Shown piece by piece: positions 4,911 through 7,154 of a stretch of 7,154 nt of DNA. The stretch lies in assembly GCA_026002265.1 (NCBI GenBank), contig BOBG01000100.1, forward strand, positions 1 through 7,154, written 5' to 3'. The notes beneath the pieces are model-generated. The model saw nothing but the letters and a program-made list of their open reading frames with translations, did not search any database and was not told the DNA's origin. Each line of letters starts with the position of its first letter. Position 1 is the stretch's first letter. Both the position numbers and the translations under genes were made by a program. This DNA is from Spirochaetia bacterium (lineage in GTDB: Bacteria; Spirochaetota; Spirochaetia; Treponematales; Breznakiellaceae).

Positions 4911-6771
4911 ACAGCCGGAAAAAGAATCACGCTCCGTACTCAAACCGGGAAAGCCCCGGCCCTTTACGATAATTTTTTTGTTGGTTATTACAGCTCTTGG
5001 CTTTGCGTATTTTTTTCGGGGAAATGCTTCGGCAATACAGGAATTATCTTACTCAGAATTCCTCCGGTTCCTTAATCAGAATGAAGTTACCGCGGTAAAA
5101 ATAATTGACGGATCTGTGGTTGAGGGTGCGCTCCGGGGAGGATCTTCTTCTCAGCAAGTTTTGTTTAAAACGCTTATACCTTATCAAGATCCGACATTGA
5201 TTCCTCTCCTTCAGTCGAAAAATATCACCATTTCCGGCGGAGTTTCCGGGATCAGTTTTAGCAGACTCCTCCTTGAATTAGTCCCGTGGATCATTGGATT
5301 TGCTTTTATCTTCTTTATGATGCGAAATATGCAAGGACCGAATAACAGGGCGTTGCAATTTGGAAAAAGCCGTGCCCACCGGTATTCTGAAGAAGGAAAA
5401 AAATTCTCTTTCTCGGATGTTGCGGGCCAAAAAGATGCAAAATATGAACTGGAAGAAGTTGTTGCCTTTCTCAAAAATCCCCAGAAATTCACCAAAATGG
5501 GTGCCCGGATTCCAAAAGGTGTTCTTCTCGTGGGAATGCCCGGAACCGGAAAAACGTTGATGGCGCGTGCTGTGGCGGGCGAGGCGGGTGTGGCTTATTT
5601 CCATATGTCCGGATCCGATTTTGTGGAAATGTTTGTCGGAGTCGGCGCGAGCAGGGTCCGGGATTTGTTTGAACAGGGCCGGAAAAATGCTCCATGCATC
5701 ATTTTTATCGATGAATTGGACGCGGTCGGGCGGACTCGCGGGGCTGGTTACGGCGGCGGGCATGACGAGCGTGAACAGACTCTGAATCAACTGCTGGTGG
5801 AAATGGATGGCTTCGATTCCAAAGATGGAGTCATCGTCCTCGCTGCAACGAATCGTCCGGATGTTCTGGACCCGGCGCTCCTCCGTCCGGGGCGTTTTGA
5901 CCGGCAAGTTATGGTGGCGATGCCGGATATAAAGGAACGAGAGGATATTCTCCGGATTCACAGCACGAAGATTCCCTTGTCAGCCGGAATTGACCTTACC
6001 CGGATTGCCCGGGCCACTCCCGGTATGAGCGGTGCTGATATTGCAAATCTGGTCAACGAAGCTGCACTCTATGCTGCCCGGAAGGATAAAAACGAAGTTG
6101 AGATGCCGGATTTTGAGGAAGCGCGGGATAAAATTCTTATGGGTGTTGCCCGGAAAACGCTTGTGATGTCGGAACATGAACGGCGTATGACTGCAATCCA
6201 TGAATCGGGGCACGCAGTCCTCCACTATTTTCTCAAAAATGCCGATCCCCTCCATAAAGTGACCATTATTCCCCGCGGTCGGGCGCTTGGCGGTGTAATG
6301 TCCCTCCCGGAAGAGGATACGTACAGCCGGGCGCGAGGGTGGATCGAGGACCGGATCACCATTTGTTACGGCGGGTGGGCTGCGGAAAATCTTGTGTACG
6401 GTGAAACGACAACCGGCACGAAGCAAGATCTTCAGCAGGCAACTGAAATGGCGCGCAGAATGGTGTGCGAATGGGGGATGGCGCAGGAAATGGGGCCGGT
6501 TTCCTATGGACAGGAAGAGGAGCCGATTTTTATCGGCAAGGAAATCGCCCAGCACCGGGATTATTCGGAGGATACAGCACTACATATCGATCGAGCGGTT
6601 AAAGGAATACTAGAAAATGCCCGGTCAACTGCGGAACGAATCCTCAATGAACAGCGCTCACGATTGGAAAAATTGGCTGAGGAACTGTTGATCAAGGAAA
6701 CCTTGATCGATGATGAAGTAAGAGAATTGTTAGGATTTCCGGCGCGGGAAAATGGAATGTCTTTTGGGTAG
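4903..6771 (+). CDS. ftsH: Membrane-bound ATP-dependent zinc metalloprotease FtsH
   Basis: A 622-residue hexameric AAA+ protease of the inner membrane that extracts and degrades membrane and unstable cytosolic proteins. TM1 spans about 21-38, followed by an extracytoplasmic domain (about 40-118) and TM2 (about 121-141). The AAA module has Walker A GMPGTGKT (211-218), pore-loop MFVGVGAS with Phe244, Walker [13 protein letters not shown] (265-276), and the second region of homology [20 protein letters not shown] (315-334) with arginine fingers Arg328 and Arg331. The protease domain has the zinc motif HESGH (433-437), where HEAGH is more usual, and third ligand Asp509 in [10 protein letters not shown]. 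The helical C-terminus (about 555-612) ends without the long disordered tail of some homologues. Every catalytic element is intact. ftsH overlaps tilS by 8 nt (ATGGCTGA). The adjacency tilS-ftsH is conserved in many bacteria, often with hpt between them, which is absent here. No clear terminator follows. Confidence 0.98.
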   Translation: MAEQPEKESRSVLKPGKPRPFTIIFLLVITALGFAYFFRGNASAIQELSYSEFLRFLNQNEVTAVKIIDGSVVEGALRGGSSSQQVLFKTLIPYQDPTLIPLLQSKNITISGGVSGISFSRLLLELVPWIIGFAFIFFMMRNMQGPNNRALQFGKSRAHRYSEEGKKFSFSDVAGQKDAKYELEEVVAFLKNPQKFTKMGARIPKGVLLVGMPGTGKTLMARAVAGEAGVAYFHMSGSDFVEMFVGVGASRVRDLFEQGRKNAPCIIFIDELDAVGRTRGAGYGGGHDEREQTLNQLLVEMDGFDSKDGVIVLAATNRPDVLDPALLRPGRFDRQVMVAMPDIKEREDILRIHSTKIPLSAGIDLTRIARATPGMSGADIANLVNEAALYAARKDKNEVEMPDFEEARDKILMGVARKTLVMSEHERRMTAIHESGHAVLHYFLKNADPLHKVTIIPRGRALGGVMSLPEEDTYSRARGWIEDRITICYGGWAAENLVYGETTTGTKQDLQQATEMARRMVCEWGMAQEMGPVSYGQEEEPIFIGKEIAQHRDYSEDTALHIDRAVKGILENARSTAERILNEQRSRLEKLAEELLIKETLIDDEVRELLGFPARENGMSFG

Positions 6772-6799
6772 AGCGTTCCGGTTATTTACGACGTTTTTG

Positions 6800-6839
6800 T
6801 TGCCTGAATAAGGGCTTTGCGAAGCAAAGACCAGGGCAA
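6800..6839. repeat. Nested inverted repeat between ftsH and the DinB-like gene
   Basis: Outer arms TTGCCTG (6800-6806) and CAGGGCAA (6832-6839) pair with one bulged G. Inside, CTTTGC (6815-6820) and GCAAAG (6824-6829) form a perfect 6-bp stem with a GAA loop. No T-run follows on either strand, so this is not a standard intrinsic terminator. It sits where base composition switches from about 50% to 26% GC, and could be a leader hairpin for the downstream gene, an mRNA 3'-end stabiliser for ftsH, or an intergenic repeat unit. The function is not known from sequence. Confidence 0.5.
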
Positions 6840-6866
6840 TAAAAATGTGCTATGGAGAATGAATAA

Positions 6867-7154
6867 ATGAAATATATACCCAGCGATTGGACTATCAAGC
6901 AAAATAACCTCAAAATATTTTTATCAAAGGAACAGACACTTGATGATGGAATAAAATTATTCTTTGAAATGCATGGTATATTGCATGATAAAAAAGTATA
7001 TAAAAATAATGACGAAACATTATATGACATATTGTGGAAGAATCTTAAAGAAGAAACTTGTAAAAAAATATCAAATAAAGAAACATCAATATTGTGGGAT
7101 ATATGGCATATAACCCGGATAGAAGATATTGTTGGGAATATTTTAATAAATAAT
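6867..7154 (+). CDS. DinB-like (YfiT/DinB_2 type) protein, 3' end cut by window edge
   Basis: An open frame of 96 codons from ATG 6867 to the window edge with no stop. GGAG (6854-6857) lies 9 nt upstream and supports the start. The segments FFEMHGILHD (32-41), ETLYDILWKNL (50-60) and especially ILWDIWHITRIEDIVGNIL (75-93) match my recollection of DinB-superfamily four-helix proteins, in which a His in the WH-x-x-R-I-E-D motif (His81 here) commonly binds metal. Members range from DNA-damage-inducible proteins of unknown activity to metal-dependent thiol transferases; this one cannot be assigned a substrate. Full members are about 150-180 residues, so roughly half is visible. It is about 26% GC (74 of 288 bases by hand count) with AT-rich codons (AAA, ATA, TTA), in sharp contrast to ftsH, which suggests recent acquisition. 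No strong promoter is visible in the 95-nt gap before it. Confidence 0.7.
   Translation, partial: MKYIPSDWTIKQNNLKIFLSKEQTLDDGIKLFFEMHGILHDKKVYKNNDETLYDILWKNLKEETCKKISNKETSILWDIWHITRIEDIVGNILINN

Noticed and set aside
5278..5961. 227-codon minus-strand open frame
   Set aside because: It is the complement of the highly conserved ftsH AAA domain, with no domain signature and no convincing start context.
6800..6839. Integron attC site or intrinsic terminator
   Set aside because: The outer arms lack the RYYYAAC/GTTRRRY boxes of attC, and no T-run follows the stem on either strand.
6817..6845. Promoter for the DinB-like gene (TTGCGA, 17 bp, TAAAAA)
   Set aside because: Both hexamers are poor matches and the -35 lies inside the hairpin; the spacing alone is not enough.
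6782..7030. 82-codon minus-strand open frame at the right edge
   Set aside because: It overlaps the plus-strand DinB-like frame, which has a ribosome binding site and a recognisable motif; the antisense frame is AT-rich noise.

Overview
The window looks like chromosomal DNA from a diderm bacterium. My best guess is a spirochaete-like anaerobe, because of the FtsH C-terminal signature (a [20 protein letters not shown] stretch), the long CTC-type L25 and a tRNA-Gln body without encoded CCA. This lineage call is inference at about 0.5 confidence. No mobile element, CRISPR array, phage gene or defence system is visible.

Layout. Positions 1-1267 (minus strand) hold almost all of metY, an O-acetylhomoserine sulfhydrylase running off the left edge; its reading frame has no stop inside the window. 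A 193-bp divergent intergenic region (1268-1460) carries one consensus-like sigma-70 promoter in each direction. A 22-bp palindrome overlies the predicted metY start site. Positions 1461-2837 encode a secreted alpha/beta-hydrolase esterase. A second intergenic stretch (2838-2934) carries a possible terminator and a strong promoter firing into tRNA-Gln(UUG). The tRNA is followed after 15 nt by rplY (L25), then tilS (2-nt gap) and ftsH (8-nt overlap), all on the plus strand and probably one transcription unit. After 95 nt containing a nested hairpin, an AT-rich gene (about 26% GC) for a DinB-like protein starts at 6867 and runs off the right edge.

How the genes relate. The tRNA-Gln/rplY/tilS/ftsH block is a housekeeping set for translation and protein quality control: a tRNA, a 5S-rRNA-binding ribosomal protein, the enzyme that makes the CAU anticodon of tRNA-Ile read AUA, and the membrane-bound AAA+ protease. 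metY (sulfur assimilation into homocysteine) and the secreted esterase are separate units.

Most worth a second look: a TilS C-terminal domain that seems to lack its usual core, a tRNA-Gln with C instead of U at position 55 and A73, the metY operator-like palindrome, very dense CCGG tetranucleotides in tilS, and the abrupt composition change at the right edge. I found no convincing undescribed system.
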